Assembly: GCA_031253995.1 (NCBI GenBank)
Contig: JAIRVG010000021.1
Coordinates: 124,001 to 188,000, forward strand
Source of the DNA: Paucimonas sp.
GTDB lineage: Bacteria > Pseudomonadota > Gammaproteobacteria > Pseudomonadales > Pseudomonadaceae
Reading direction: 5' to 3'
Length of the DNA: 64,000 nt
A model generated the notes under the pieces. The model was given only the letters and a program-made list of their open reading frames with translations. It made no database searches and was not told the DNA's origin. Below are positions 1 to 8,863 of this stretch, one piece after another. The position numbers were made by a program, and so were the translations under genes. Positions within the stretch are counted from its first letter, which is position 1, and every line of letters starts with the position of its first letter.

Positions 1-317
1 TGTCTCCGGTACAGGCTGGAGCGCGGGGGCGGGGTGGGCGCGTTCATGATCGCGATTTGCCTGGGCCGGGAAACGGATGAAACCGTCCGCCGGCGACAGG
101 TTTGGCTGTTCCGGGAGCGGTGCGGGTCGTGGAATTCCAGTATCACGCCGCGCGCGAAGGGGCCCGAGCGGCGGCGGGTATTTTAGGTGGGGGGTGATTG
201 TAGGACAAGATGTGTCTGCGCAAGGACGGATGTGCGGTCGAAAGGGGCACCGCCGTCGGTATGGGAGCGGATCGACCGGCGTTTCGGTAAATCCGCTCCC
301 ATGCCCGATTTGTCAGA
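1..317. other. Intergenic stretch at window edge, no gene supported
   Basis: I see no convincing coding sequence here. The open frames that cross it are GC-rich and look like shadows of the porin gene. It ends in a perfect 12-bp inverted repeat (ATGGGAGCGGAT at 261-272, ATCCGCTCCCAT at 291-302) just past the stop of the minus-strand porin. That repeat could act as a transcription end or be a small REP-type element, but no strong T-run follows it on the minus strand. Confidence 0.5.
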
Positions 318-1655
318 TCAGAACACGTTCACCGGATACTCGACGATCACCCGGTATTCATCCACGTCGTAGTCCACCGCCGAATACCCCTGGCTACCCC
401 GGTGCGCCGCCCAACGCAGGCGCACGGTCAGGTCCTTGAGCTGGCTTTCCTGGAAGGTGTAGGCCAGGTCGAAGTCCCGCTCCCAGTGTTGGGCGTTCTT
501 GCCGTCCGCGCTGTACCAATGGCCGTAGCCGGTGCTGGCCGGGTCGACCTTGGTCAGGTCCAGCTCGCCCCGCGAGTACGAGACCGTCGTGGTCAGACCC
601 GGCACGCCGACACCGGCGAAGTCGTAGTCGTACTTGAGTTTCCACGAGCGCTCGTTCGGTCCGTTGAAGTCCGAGTAGATCTGCGAGTTGTCGAGGAAGA
701 CGCTGTCGCCCTGGTTGATGTAGTCGAACGGCGTGTTGCCGTTGACCCGCTGGTACACCGCCGTCACTGCGTGATAGCCGACGTTCACCGCGAAGTGCAG
801 GCTGTAGGTGTTGTTGTCGATATGCCCGAGCAGGCGGTCGCCGGTGTCCTGGGTGTGGTAGTAGTGCAGGCCCGGGTTCAGGCTGACCAGGTCGTTCAGC
901 TGCCAGGTGTAGTCGAGGTCGAAGTAGTACTGGTTCCAGATGTCCTTCAGCTCGGCGGCGTACAGGTTGCTGCTCAGCCCCTCGATCGGCGTCCAGGCGG
1001 CGCCGGCCCAGTTCAGGTGACGGCTGTCGCGCTCGTCCGCCAGGGTGCCGTAGAAGGTATCGATGCGGCGATGGCCGCTCTGGTTGTACGGCTTGGTAAA
1101 GCTGGCCTGGCCGCCTTCGAGCATCAGGTTGTCGATGCTGGTGTTGGTCAGGCTTACGCCACGGAAGGTCTGCGGCAGCATGCGGCTTTCGCCGCCGGCG
1201 ATCACCGGGTTGCTGAGGAACAGGTCACCGGCACGCAGCACGGTGTCGAACGCACGGACCTTGACCGAGGCACCGGCGCTGGAGAAGTCGTCCGGTGCCT
1301 TGCCGTAGTCGTAGCCGTCCTTGCTCGGGCTGTTGATCGGCAGGATGCTGGAGCCGGCCGTGCCGCCACCGCCATCCAGTTTCAGGCCGAGCATGGCATA
1401 GGCATCCAGGCCGAAGCCGACGGTGCCCTGGGTGAAGCCCGACTCGAACTTGCCGATGAAGCCCTGGCCCCATTCGCGGTTGTCACGCACGCCGGGCAGC
1501 AGCTGGTTGCGGTTCAGGTAGTAGTTGCGCGCGAGCACATCGAGGTGGGCACCTTCGACGAAGCCTTCGGCGGCTTCTTCGTCAGCCTGGGCGTGCAGCG
1601 GCATCGTTGCAGCCAATGCAAGAAATAACGGGGTAAAACGTGGGGTCTTGATCAC
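318..1655 (-). CDS. OprD-family outer-membrane porin
   Basis: This 445-residue protein is the length expected for OprD-family porins, which let small substrates (basic amino acids, aromatic or carboxylic acids) cross the outer membrane of pseudomonads. It starts with a Sec signal peptide that ends near residue 24 (LHAQA), continues with the family's '[18 protein letters not shown]' opening, has alternating aromatic beta-strand segments, and ends in a C-terminal Phe as expected for BAM insertion. The start is GTG at 1655, with AAAAGGAG nine bases upstream. It stands alone with no transporter next to it, so the substrate cannot be assigned. OprD membership is fairly sure; the subfamily is not. 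Confidence 0.9.
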   Translation of the reverse strand: MIKTPRFTPLFLALAATMPLHAQADEEAAEGFVEGAHLDVLARNYYLNRNQLLPGVRDNREWGQGFIGKFESGFTQGTVGFGLDAYAMLGLKLDGGGGTAGSSILPINSPSKDGYDYGKAPDDFSSAGASVKVRAFDTVLRAGDLFLSNPVIAGGESRMLPQTFRGVSLTNTSIDNLMLEGGQASFTKPYNQSGHRRIDTFYGTLADERDSRHLNWAGAAWTPIEGLSSNLYAAELKDIWNQYYFDLDYTWQLNDLVSLNPGLHYYHTQDTGDRLLGHIDNNTYSLHFAVNVGYHAVTAVYQRVNGNTPFDYINQGDSVFLDNSQIYSDFNGPNERSWKLKYDYDFAGVGVPGLTTTVSYSRGELDLTKVDPASTGYGHWYSADGKNAQHWERDFDLAYTFQESQLKDLTVRLRWAAHRGSQGYSAVDYDVDEYRVIVEYPVNVF

Positions 1656-1757
1656 CTTGGTGAACTCCTTTTAGGTGGTTTTGGCGGCAGTTCTTATTCT
1701 GGACGCAGGTATTTTTCTTATAGGGATCCGGCCGTATTCCGGTACTTTTCACCAGGC

Positions 1758-1787
1758 AAAAAAAAGCCGCTGACGGGCAGCGGCTTT
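1758..1787 (-). terminator. Rho-independent terminator of the small secreted-protein gene
   Basis: GCCGCTG (1766-1772) and CAGCGGC (1778-1784) form a 7-bp stem with a five-base loop. On the minus strand it is followed by a run of eight T (1758-1765). It lies downstream of the minus-strand small gene at 1861-2085. Confidence 0.85.
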
Positions 1788-1860
1788 CAATGACACGCGC
1801 ACCAGGGGAAAAGTCACCAGTGCGTGAGTCGAGGGAAAAACGGGAGAGCGGTGCTGACGA

Positions 1861-2085
1861 TCAGCTGTCGCTGGCGTCATTCGGGCTTGCTTTCGATGCG
1901 GTCTGCTCCGAGCCTTTGACGGCGTCTTGCTGCTGCTTGGCGAAGGCCTCGCGGGACTGCTCCATGGCAGCCTGGTGGCGGGCGGTCTGGGCCACGAAGG
2001 CCTGGGACTCTTCGGCCATCGCCAGGGGCGAGAGCAGTACGGAGGACAGAACGAAAATGCTGGCAATACCCATGCTGTTGGACAT
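1861..2085 (-). CDS. Small secreted hypothetical protein
   Basis: This is a 74-residue protein with a clear signal peptide (MSNSMGIASIFVLSSVLL...PLAMA) and a short, Gln/Ala/Ser-rich, probably helical mature part of about 50 residues that contains no cysteine. I chose the ATG at 2085 because AGGAAGG sits nine bases upstream; an in-frame TTG at 2094 lies almost on that ribosome binding site. It is followed by a strong terminator and seems to be a single-gene unit. I do not recognise a family. A periplasmic role is likely from the signal peptide only. Confidence 0.65.
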   Translation of the reverse strand: MSNSMGIASIFVLSSVLLSPLAMAEESQAFVAQTARHQAAMEQSREAFAKQQQDAVKGSEQTASKASPNDASDS

Positions 2086-2175
2086 TTGGAACAACCTTCC
2101 TGCGGTGCAGGTATCTGTTTGGTGTGTTCAAAATAATCGTTAGCAAGCGAACGAAAAAGATCGGTTTTGGAGATG

Positions 2176-2201
2176 GACTGTTGCTGATTAAGTAATAGTC
2201 A
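2176..2201. promoter_or_regulatory. 26-bp imperfect palindrome also found upstream of cyoA
   Basis: The stretch starting GACTGTTGCT and ending AATAGTCA matches 16456-16481 at 23 of 26 positions. It is an imperfect palindrome, with about 9 of 12 outer pairs matching. Here it is upstream of the minus-strand small secreted-protein gene; there it lies in the cyoA upstream region. It could be an operator shared by the two units, but the factor is unknown. Confidence 0.4.
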
Positions 2202-2237
2202 GCTGGAAGGGCCGGATTAGAGGGTTTTGGTGTTAGT

Positions 2238-2310
2238 GAGGGCCTCATCGCTGGCAAGCCAGCTCCCACCGGGTCCGTGTGGGAGCTGGCTTGCCAGCGA
2301 TGAGGCCCTC
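2238..2310. repeat. REP palindrome (REPIN-like), copy 1
   Basis: This is a perfect 32-bp inverted repeat (2238-2269 and 2279-2310) with a nine-base loop. It contains the core GCTGGCAAGCCAGCTCCCAC. The right arm touches the stop codon of the sensor-kinase gene, so it may also end that operon's transcript. The same core recurs at 11571, 36670, 38725 and 45763. Confidence 0.9.
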
Positions 2311-3691
2311 AAGCGGGCAGAAGAATCCCGAAGGTATTGGCCCCGGCCTGGCTGCGCACGAACACGCTGCCGCCATGCATCACCGCAATCGCCTTGACGA
2401 TCGCCAGCCCCAGCCCATGGTTGCTGCCGCCGCTGTTGCTGCGCGCGGCATCGACCCGGTAGAAGCGCTCGAACAGCCGCTCCAGGTGCTCGTCGGCGAT
2501 GGCCGGGCCGGGATTGCTCACGGCGATGCGGATCTGCCCGTCCTGGCTGTCGATGCTCACCCGGATCACCTGCTGCGGCCCGGTGTGCTGCACCGCGTTG
2601 TTGATCAGGTTGATCAGCGCACGGCGCAGGTGGGCCTTCTCGATCCGCGCCTGGGCGTCTCCGCTGACCTCGACCCGCACCTGGGCGTCTTCGAGGATGT
2701 AGTCGAGGTAGTCGAGGGTGGTCGCCACTTCTTCGGCCAGCGAACTGCTGGTCAGCGCCGTGGCCTTGCTGCCCTGGTCGGCGCTGGCGAGGAAGAGCAT
2801 GTCGTTGATGATGCTGCGCAGGCGTTCCAGCTCCTCCAGGTTGGACTGCAGCACCTCGAAGTAGTGTTCGGCGCTGCGCCCGCGGGTCAGGGCGACCTGG
2901 GTCTGGCCGATCAGGTTGGTCAGCGGCGAGCGCAGTTCGTGGGCGACGTCGGCGTTGAAGGCTTCCAGTCGCGAATAGGCCTGGTCGACCCGCTCCAGCG
3001 TGGCATTGAAGGCCTGGGCGAACTGTTCCAGTTCCGGCGGCAGGGCCGAGACCCGCAGGCGCCCGCTCAGACGCGGCGGCGCCAGTTGCTGGGCTTCGTC
3101 GGAGAGTTGGCGCAGCGGGCGCAGGGCGATTCGCGCCACCCAGTAGCCGAGCACCGAGGCCAGCAGGATGCCGACCACCGACAGGCTGACCAGGGCGATC
3201 AGCAAGGTGCGCTGGGTATTCCAGAAGGTGTCGGTGTCGATGCCGATAAGAAAGCGCAGCGGCGGGCGTTCTTCCAGCGCCGGCAGTTCGCTGAGCATGA
3301 TCTTGAACGGGTAGGGACTGTCGGCCAGGTACACGTCGCGCATCCCCGGCCGGCCTTGGGCGAGGTGGCGGATCACCGCGTCGGGATGGCCGTATTCATA
3401 ACGGCTGTCGCTGCTCACCACCCAGAAGCGGATGCGCCGGTCTTCCTCGCCCAGCAGGTCGAGCTTGCGGGTGATCTTGCCCCAGTGCTCCTGGTTGCCG
3501 AAGCGCGTCAGCGACGACTCCAGCACGCTGTAGCGCGCTTCCAGTTCCGCCGACGGCAGCAGGTCGAGGCTGCGGTCGACCTGCTTGTACAGGGCCCAGC
3601 CGATCAGCAGGAACACCAGCAGCGCCACCCCGGTGAACAGGGCGCTGAGGCGCAGGGCCAGGGAGTTACTGCGCACGGCTTTCGAGGACAT
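2309..3691 (-). CDS. Sensor histidine kinase (CusS/heavy-metal sensor type)
   Basis: This 460-residue inner-membrane kinase has a first TM helix near residues 10-30 (LSALFTGVALLVFLLIGW), a periplasmic sensor region of about 120 residues and a second TM helix. It then has a HAMP linker, a HisKA domain with the phospho-acceptor motif VAHELRSPL, and an HATPase with N-box INNAVQHT and G-box GLGLAIVKA. The ATG at 3691 is preferred; it overlaps the upstream response-regulator gene by 26 bp, which fits translational coupling. A longer frame to 3823 lies wholly inside the regulator gene. It is the last gene of the efflux/two-component operon and probably senses a substrate of the pump. The signal is unknown; 'heavy metal' is only the closest subfamily. 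Confidence 0.88.
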   Translation of the reverse strand: MSSKAVRSNSLALRLSALFTGVALLVFLLIGWALYKQVDRSLDLLPSAELEARYSVLESSLTRFGNQEHWGKITRKLDLLGEEDRRIRFWVVSSDSRYEYGHPDAVIRHLAQGRPGMRDVYLADSPYPFKIMLSELPALEERPPLRFLIGIDTDTFWNTQRTLLIALVSLSVVGILLASVLGYWVARIALRPLRQLSDEAQQLAPPRLSGRLRVSALPPELEQFAQAFNATLERVDQAYSRLEAFNADVAHELRSPLTNLIGQTQVALTRGRSAEHYFEVLQSNLEELERLRSIINDMLFLASADQGSKATALTSSSLAEEVATTLDYLDYILEDAQVRVEVSGDAQARIEKAHLRRALINLINNAVQHTGPQQVIRVSIDSQDGQIRIAVSNPGPAIADEHLERLFERFYRVDAARSNSGGSNHGLGLAIVKAIAVMHGGSVFVRSQAGANTFGILLPA

Positions 3692-4340
3692 AGCCCATGC
3701 CCCGGATGGTGTGCAGCAGCTTGCTTTCGAACGGCCCGTCGAGCTTGGCCCGCAGGCGTTTGATCGCCACTTCGACGACATTGGCGTCGCTGTCGAAATT
3801 GATGTCCCAGACCAGCTCGGCAATCGCCGTCTTGGACAGGATCTCGCCCTGGCGCCGGGCCAGGACGCTGAGCAGGGAGAACTCCTTGGCGGTCAGGTCG
3901 AGGCGCTGGCCGGCGCGGCTGGCCTTGCGGCTGATCAGGTCGACCCAGAGGTCGGCGACCTGGATCTGCACCGGCTCGTGGCCACCGCTGCGGCGGGTCA
4001 GGGCCTGCAGGCGGGCTACCAGTTCGAGGAAGGAGAACGGCTTGCCGAGGTAGTCGTCGGCACCTTCGCGCAGGCCGTGGATGCGGTCCTCGACCCGTTC
4101 GCGGGCGGTGAGCATGATCACCGGCGTCTGCTTGCGCGCGCGCAGGGCGCGCAACACGCCGAAGCCGTCCAGGCCGGGGAGCATGACGTCGAGGACGATC
4201 ACCGAGTAGTCGCCTTCCAGGCCCAGGTGCAGGCCTTCGATGCCGTCCCGTGCCAGGTCGACGGTGAAGCCCTGCTCGGTCAGGCCGCGGTGCAGGTAGT
4301 CGGCGGTTTTTTCTTCGTCTTCGATAATCAGCACGCGCAT
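3666..4340 (-). CDS. OmpR/CusR-type response regulator
   Basis: This is a 224-residue regulator. The N-terminal receiver domain has the acidic pocket IIEDEE, phospho-acceptor Asp51 (VLDVMLPGLDG) and conserved Lys100 in GKPF. The C-terminal winged-helix DNA-binding domain, about residues 125-220, ends with IRGMGYVLE. The start lies 9 bp after the RND gene and the end overlaps the kinase gene, so all four genes look like one operon. By family behaviour it should be phosphorylated by the adjacent kinase and activate this operon. The inducer cannot be read from the sequence. Confidence 0.92.
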   Translation of the reverse strand: MRVLIIEDEEKTADYLHRGLTEQGFTVDLARDGIEGLHLGLEGDYSVIVLDVMLPGLDGFGVLRALRARKQTPVIMLTARERVEDRIHGLREGADDYLGKPFSFLELVARLQALTRRSGGHEPVQIQVADLWVDLISRKASRAGQRLDLTAKEFSLLSVLARRQGEILSKTAIAELVWDINFDSDANVVEVAIKRLRAKLDGPFESKLLHTIRGMGYVLESRAQ

Positions 4341-4349
4341 GGTCGGCTC

Positions 4350-7300
4350 TCAGTTCGCGATTGGCCGGGGCGCCTGGGCAGCGCGCTGGCGCCGGTGGAA
4401 CAGGCGCTCCAGGGCCAAGTATATGACCGGGGTGGTGAACAGCGTCAGGGCCTGGCTGACCAGCAGCCCGCCGACCACGGCGATGCCCAGCGGCTGGCGC
4501 AGTTCGGCGCCGGCACCGGCGCCGAGCATCAGTGGCACGGCGCCGAGCAGGGCGGCCAGGGTGGTCATGATGATCGGCCGGAAGCGGGTCAGGCAGGCCT
4601 TGTGGATCGCTTCCTCGGCACTCATGCCGTGGTTGCGCTGGGCATCGAGGGCGAAGTCGATGAGCAGGATGCCGTTCTTCTTGACGATGCCGATCAGCAG
4701 CACCACGCCGATCAGGCCCATGATGCTGAAGTCCTGGCCCCACAGCCAGAGCAGAGCCAGGGCGCCGAGGCCGGCCGGGGGCAGGGTGGAGATGATGGTC
4801 AGCGGGTGGACGAAGCTCTCGTAGAGCACGCCGAGGATGATGTACACCGCCACCAGCGCGGCGAGGATCAGCCACGGCTGGCTCGACAGCGAACTCTGGA
4901 AGGCCTGCGCCGCGCCCTGGAAGGTGCCGCTGATGGAGGCCGGCATGCCCAGTTCGCGCTGGGTCCGTTCGAGGATGCTCACCGCGTCGCCGAGGGCCAC
5001 GCCAGGGGCCAGGTTGAATGACAGGTTGGCGGCGGGGAACAGGCCGTCGTGGGCGATGGACAGCGGCCCGGTGCTCGGTGCCTCGACCTTGGCGACGGAC
5101 GCCAGCGGGACCATCTCGCCGGTCAGGGGCGAGCGCAGGTAGAAGTAGTTGAGGCTTTCCGCGCGGCCGCGCTGGCGTGCGTCCAGTTCGAGGATCACCT
5201 TGTACTGGTTGGTCTCGGTCTGGAATTCGCTGATCTGCCGCTGGCCGAAGGCGTCGTACAGCGCCTGGTCGACATCGGTGGTGGTCAGGCCGAAGCGCGC
5301 CGCGGCCTGGCGGTCGATCTCGATGCGGGTGACGCTGGCGCCCAGTTGCAGGTCGTTGGACAGGTCGCGGAAGGCCGGGTTGGCCCTGAGCCGCTCGGTC
5401 AGGCGCTCGGTCCACAGGTTCAGCGCCGGGCCGTCGTTGCTCTTCAGTACGTATTGATACTGGCTGCGGCTCGGTCCGGAACTGAGGTTGATGTCTTGCC
5501 CTGCGCGCAGGTACAGGACCACGCCGGGGACCTTGGCCAGCTTCGGCCGCAGGCGGTCGATGAACTCGCTGGCGGAAACGTCGCGCTCGCCCCGGTCCTT
5601 GAGGGAGATCCAGAAGCGGCCGTTGGCGATGGTCTGGTTGCTGCCGGTGACCCCCACCGCGTGGGAGAAGGCGCGCACCGCCGGATCGGCGCCGATGATC
5701 TCGGCCAGGGCCTGGTGCTTGGCCACCATGTCCGGGTAGGACACATCGGCCGCCGCCTCGCTGGTGCCGAGCACGAAGCCGGTGTCCTGCACCGGGAAGA
5801 AGCCCTTGGGAATCAGCACGTAGCCGACCACGGCCAGGGCGGTGCTGAGGAAGAACACGCCGAGCATCAGGCGCTGGTGGGCCAGGGCCTTGTCCAGGGC
5901 GCGCTCGTACCAGCCCAGCAGACGCTCGCCGAAGCCCGGCTTCTTTTCCTTGTCGTGGGCCGGGGCGTTCATGAACAGGGCGCAGAGGGTGGGCGCCAGG
6001 GTCAGGGAGACGACCACGGAAATCAGGATGGTCGAGGTGGCGGTCAGGGCGAATTCCTTGAACAGCCGGCCGACCACGCCGCCCATGAACAGCAGGGGAA
6101 TGAACGCCGCCACCAGGGAGAAGCTGATGGAGACCACGGTAAAGCCGATTTCCCGCGCGCCCTTGAGCGCCGCCTCGCGACGGCTGTCGCCGGCCTCCAG
6201 GTGGCGGTGGATGTTCTCCACCACGACGATGGCGTCGTCCACCACGAAGCCCACGGCGATGACGATGGCCACCAGGGTCAGGTTGTTCAGGCTGAAACCG
6301 AGCACGTACATCAGGGCGAAGCTGGCCACCAGCGACACGCCGAGCACCGCCGAGACGATCAGGGTCGCCGACAGCTGGCGCAGGAACAGCGCCATTACCC
6401 CGATCACCAGCAGCACGGCAATGGCCAGGGTCAGTTCCACTTCATGCAGGGAGGCGCGGATGGTCTGGGTGCGGTCCTGCAGCACCGAGACGTTGACCGT
6501 GGCCGGGAGCATCTCTTCCAGGCGTGGTAATTCTTGGTTGACCCGGTCCACGGTGTCGACGATGTTCGCCCCCGGCTGGCGGAAGATCACCAGGTTGAGG
6601 CCCTGCTGGTCGCCGGACCAGGCCTTGACGTAGGCGTTCTCCGAGCCGCTGATGACCTTGGCCACGTCCTTGAGCTGCACCGGCGCGCCGTCACGGTAGG
6701 ACACGATGAGTTGTGCGTACTGCTCGGGATGGAACAGCTGGTCGTTGGTGGCCAGGGTCGACACGCTGCTGTCGCCGTACAGCGCGCCCTTGGCCAGGTT
6801 GAGGCTGGTCTGCTGGATCGCCAGGCGCAGGTCGGCGAGGGTCAGGCCGATGGCGGCGAGCTTGTCCGGCTGGGCCTGGACGCGGATCGCCGGGCGCTGC
6901 TGGCCGGTGATGTTGACCAGGCCGACCCCGTCGATCTGGCTCAGCTGGCGGGCCAGCAGGGTTTCCGCGTAGTCGCTGAGCTCGTTGGCCGGCATGTGCT
7001 CGGAGCTGACGGTGAGGATCAGCACCGGGCTGTCGGCCGGGTTGACCTTGCGCCAGGTCGGCGGGTTGGGCATGTCCTGGGGCAGGCGCGCGGTGGCGGT
7101 GTTGATCGCCGCCTGGACTTCCTGGGCGGCGGTGTCGATGTTCTTGTCGAGGGTGAACTGCAGGATCAGGTTGGTGGAGCCCAGGGCGCTGCTCGACGTC
7201 ATCTGGGTCATGCCGGGGATGGCGCTGAACTGCACTTCCAGCGGCGTGGCCACCGACGAGGCCATGGTTTCCGGGCTGGCCCCGGGTAACTGGGCGGTGA

Positions 7301-7466
7301 CCTGGATGGTCGGGAAGTCGGCTTCCGGCAGCGGCGCCACCGGCAACCGCGGGAAGGCGACCACGCCGAGCAGGACCAGGGCGAAGGTCAGCAGCAGGGT
7401 GGCGACGGGGCGGTCGATGCACCAGCCGAACAGGCCCTTGCGGCCCTCGGGCAGGGCGGCGTTCAT
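4350..7466 (-). CDS. RND-family efflux pump, inner-membrane permease (HAE1/MdtC type)
   Basis: This 1038-residue proton-driven permease would form a trimer in the inner membrane and pump drugs or toxic compounds through a fusion protein and an outer-membrane channel. The usual order is visible: TM1 near residue 15-35, a large periplasmic porter loop, then a TM block with the proton-relay pair in VDDAIVVVENI, a second loop and a C-terminal TM block with GIVKKNGILL. The ATG at 7466 overlaps the stop of the fusion-protein gene as ATGA, so the two are translationally coupled. An open frame continues upstream to 8675 but is only an antisense-like shadow. No outer-membrane factor is encoded alongside, so a shared OprM/TolC-like channel is assumed. 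MdtB/MdtC systems normally have two permeases; here there is one. Confidence 0.92.
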   Translation of the reverse strand: MNAALPEGRKGLFGWCIDRPVATLLLTFALVLLGVVAFPRLPVAPLPEADFPTIQVTAQLPGASPETMASSVATPLEVQFSAIPGMTQMTSSSALGSTNLILQFTLDKNIDTAAQEVQAAINTATARLPQDMPNPPTWRKVNPADSPVLILTVSSEHMPANELSDYAETLLARQLSQIDGVGLVNITGQQRPAIRVQAQPDKLAAIGLTLADLRLAIQQTSLNLAKGALYGDSSVSTLATNDQLFHPEQYAQLIVSYRDGAPVQLKDVAKVISGSENAYVKAWSGDQQGLNLVIFRQPGANIVDTVDRVNQELPRLEEMLPATVNVSVLQDRTQTIRASLHEVELTLAIAVLLVIGVMALFLRQLSATLIVSAVLGVSLVASFALMYVLGFSLNNLTLVAIVIAVGFVVDDAIVVVENIHRHLEAGDSRREAALKGAREIGFTVVSISFSLVAAFIPLLFMGGVVGRLFKEFALTATSTILISVVVSLTLAPTLCALFMNAPAHDKEKKPGFGERLLGWYERALDKALAHQRLMLGVFFLSTALAVVGYVLIPKGFFPVQDTGFVLGTSEAAADVSYPDMVAKHQALAEIIGADPAVRAFSHAVGVTGSNQTIANGRFWISLKDRGERDVSASEFIDRLRPKLAKVPGVVLYLRAGQDINLSSGPSRSQYQYVLKSNDGPALNLWTERLTERLRANPAFRDLSNDLQLGASVTRIEIDRQAAARFGLTTTDVDQALYDAFGQRQISEFQTETNQYKVILELDARQRGRAESLNYFYLRSPLTGEMVPLASVAKVEAPSTGPLSIAHDGLFPAANLSFNLAPGVALGDAVSILERTQRELGMPASISGTFQGAAQAFQSSLSSQPWLILAALVAVYIILGVLYESFVHPLTIISTLPPAGLGALALLWLWGQDFSIMGLIGVVLLIGIVKKNGILLIDFALDAQRNHGMSAEEAIHKACLTRFRPIIMTTLAALLGAVPLMLGAGAGAELRQPLGIAVVGGLLVSQALTLFTTPVIYLALERLFHRRQRAAQAPRPIAN

Positions 7467-8632
7467 GGCTGCACGCTCGCGGCGACGTCTTCGGCGCTGG
7501 CCGGCGCGGCGTCGAGGATCTCCACCTTCGACCCCGGCTTGAGCCGCGACTGGCCGTCGGCGACCAGGCGGTCGTTGGCTTCGACACCGCTGATCACGTT
7601 CACCTTGCTGTCCTGGTAGATCACCTTGACCGGCACGGCCTCGGCCTTGTCCCCGGCGATGCGGTAGACGAAGTGCTTGTCGACGCCCTGGCGCACCACG
7701 CCGGGCGGCACCACCAGGGCATTGCGCTCGATGCCGGTCTGCACCCGCAGGGTCACCAGTTGCCCGGGCCACAGGCGCGCGTCGGGGTTGGTGAAGGTGG
7801 CCTTGGCCCGCAGGGTGCCGGTGCCGGCGGCGATCTGGTTGTCGATCAGGCTCAGGCGGCCTTCGCCGAGCAGCGTGCCGCCGGTGTCGCCATCGCCTTC
7901 GAGGTAGGCCTGGATCGGTGCCTGTTCGGTGCCGGCGGTGAGTTGCTGCAGGGTCGGCAGCCATTGCTGCGGCACGGAGAATTCCACGTTGATCGGGTCG
8001 AGGCGGGTCACGCTGAACAGGCCCTGGGTGTCGGTGGTGCGCACCAGGTTGCCTTCGTCGACATTGCGGATGCCGACCCGGCCGCTGACCGGCGAGAGGA
8101 TCCGGGTATAGGACAGCTGCACCTCGGCGGCGGCGATGTTCGCCTGGTTGCCGAGCAGGGTGGCCTGGAGCTGGTTGACCAGGGCCTGTTGCTGGTCGAG
8201 GGTCTGGCGCGAAATGCCGTTGTCTTCGCTGAGCAGGCGATAGCGCTTGAGGTCGGTCTGCGCCACTTGCAGCTGCGCCTGGCTTTGCCCGAGCTGGGCG
8301 CGGGCCTGGTCGAGGCTGGCGCGGATGGCGCGGTCGTCGAGGGTCGCCAGCAGGTCGCCCTTGTTCACGGTCTGGCCTTCCTGCACGGCGATGCGGGTCA
8401 GCACGCCTTCCACCTGCGGGCGGATCACCACGCTGTGCAGGGACTGCACGGTGCCGATGGCACTGAGAAAACGCGGCACGTCCTCGCGCTGCACGGCGAT
8501 CACGCTGACCGGCACGGCATTCGACTGGACCGGGCGGGCGGCCTGCGGACGCTGGCCGACGAACCAGGTGGCAGCGGCCAGGAGGACAAGGGCGAGCAGG
8601 ACAAGCAGCGTTCGGGGGCTGGAGATTCGCAT
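7463..8632 (-). CDS. RND efflux periplasmic membrane-fusion protein (MdtA/AcrA type)
   Basis: This 389-residue adaptor links the RND pump to the outer-membrane channel. It starts with a single hydrophobic N-terminal anchor (TLLVLLALVLLAAATW). It then has the first lipoyl half (VIRPQVEGVLTRIAVQEGQTV), an alpha-helical hairpin of about 60 residues, the second lipoyl half (ILSPVSGRVGIRNVDEGNLV), beta-barrel and membrane-proximal domains. It is the first gene of the four-gene operon, whose promoter must lie in 8633-8863, shared with the divergent chemoreceptor gene. Family assignment is firm; the substrate is unknown. Confidence 0.92.
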   Translation of the reverse strand: MRISSPRTLLVLLALVLLAAATWFVGQRPQAARPVQSNAVPVSVIAVQREDVPRFLSAIGTVQSLHSVVIRPQVEGVLTRIAVQEGQTVNKGDLLATLDDRAIRASLDQARAQLGQSQAQLQVAQTDLKRYRLLSEDNGISRQTLDQQQALVNQLQATLLGNQANIAAAEVQLSYTRILSPVSGRVGIRNVDEGNLVRTTDTQGLFSVTRLDPINVEFSVPQQWLPTLQQLTAGTEQAPIQAYLEGDGDTGGTLLGEGRLSLIDNQIAAGTGTLRAKATFTNPDARLWPGQLVTLRVQTGIERNALVVPPGVVRQGVDKHFVYRIAGDKAEAVPVKVIYQDSKVNVISGVEANDRLVADGQSRLKPGSKVEILDAAPASAEDVAASVQP

Positions 8633-8863
8633 GCGTCAGAAAGGCCGGCAGAAAAGGAGGAAGGGCTTCTATCACTTATAGAGGACGCACAGGGTCAGCA
8701 GCGTGACGGCTACCTGTCACGGCTGTCAGCTAGCCCTGGTACCGATCAAGGGTGCTGGCCATAGGCCTTTATGCTGCTCTGGGTCAAGGTGGGATCCAAG
8801 GTACGAACGTAGTATCTGCGCCCTGCTTTCTACCCCCCACCCCCGAACGACGAGCGCCTCTCG

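Noticed and set aside
402..1628. 408-codon open frame antisense to the porin gene
   Set aside because: It is Val/Gln/Arg-rich, with no family features, and mirrors the porin codons. High-GC DNA leaves the opposite frame open by chance.
2279..3763. 494-codon frame antisense to the sensor kinase
   Set aside because: Same type of shadow; the kinase motifs on the minus strand are unambiguous.
7467..8675. Upstream extension of the RND permease frame (1441 codons in all)
   Set aside because: This part is read through the membrane-fusion gene in another frame, is Arg/Pro-rich, and the true ATG at 7466 overlaps the fusion-protein stop.
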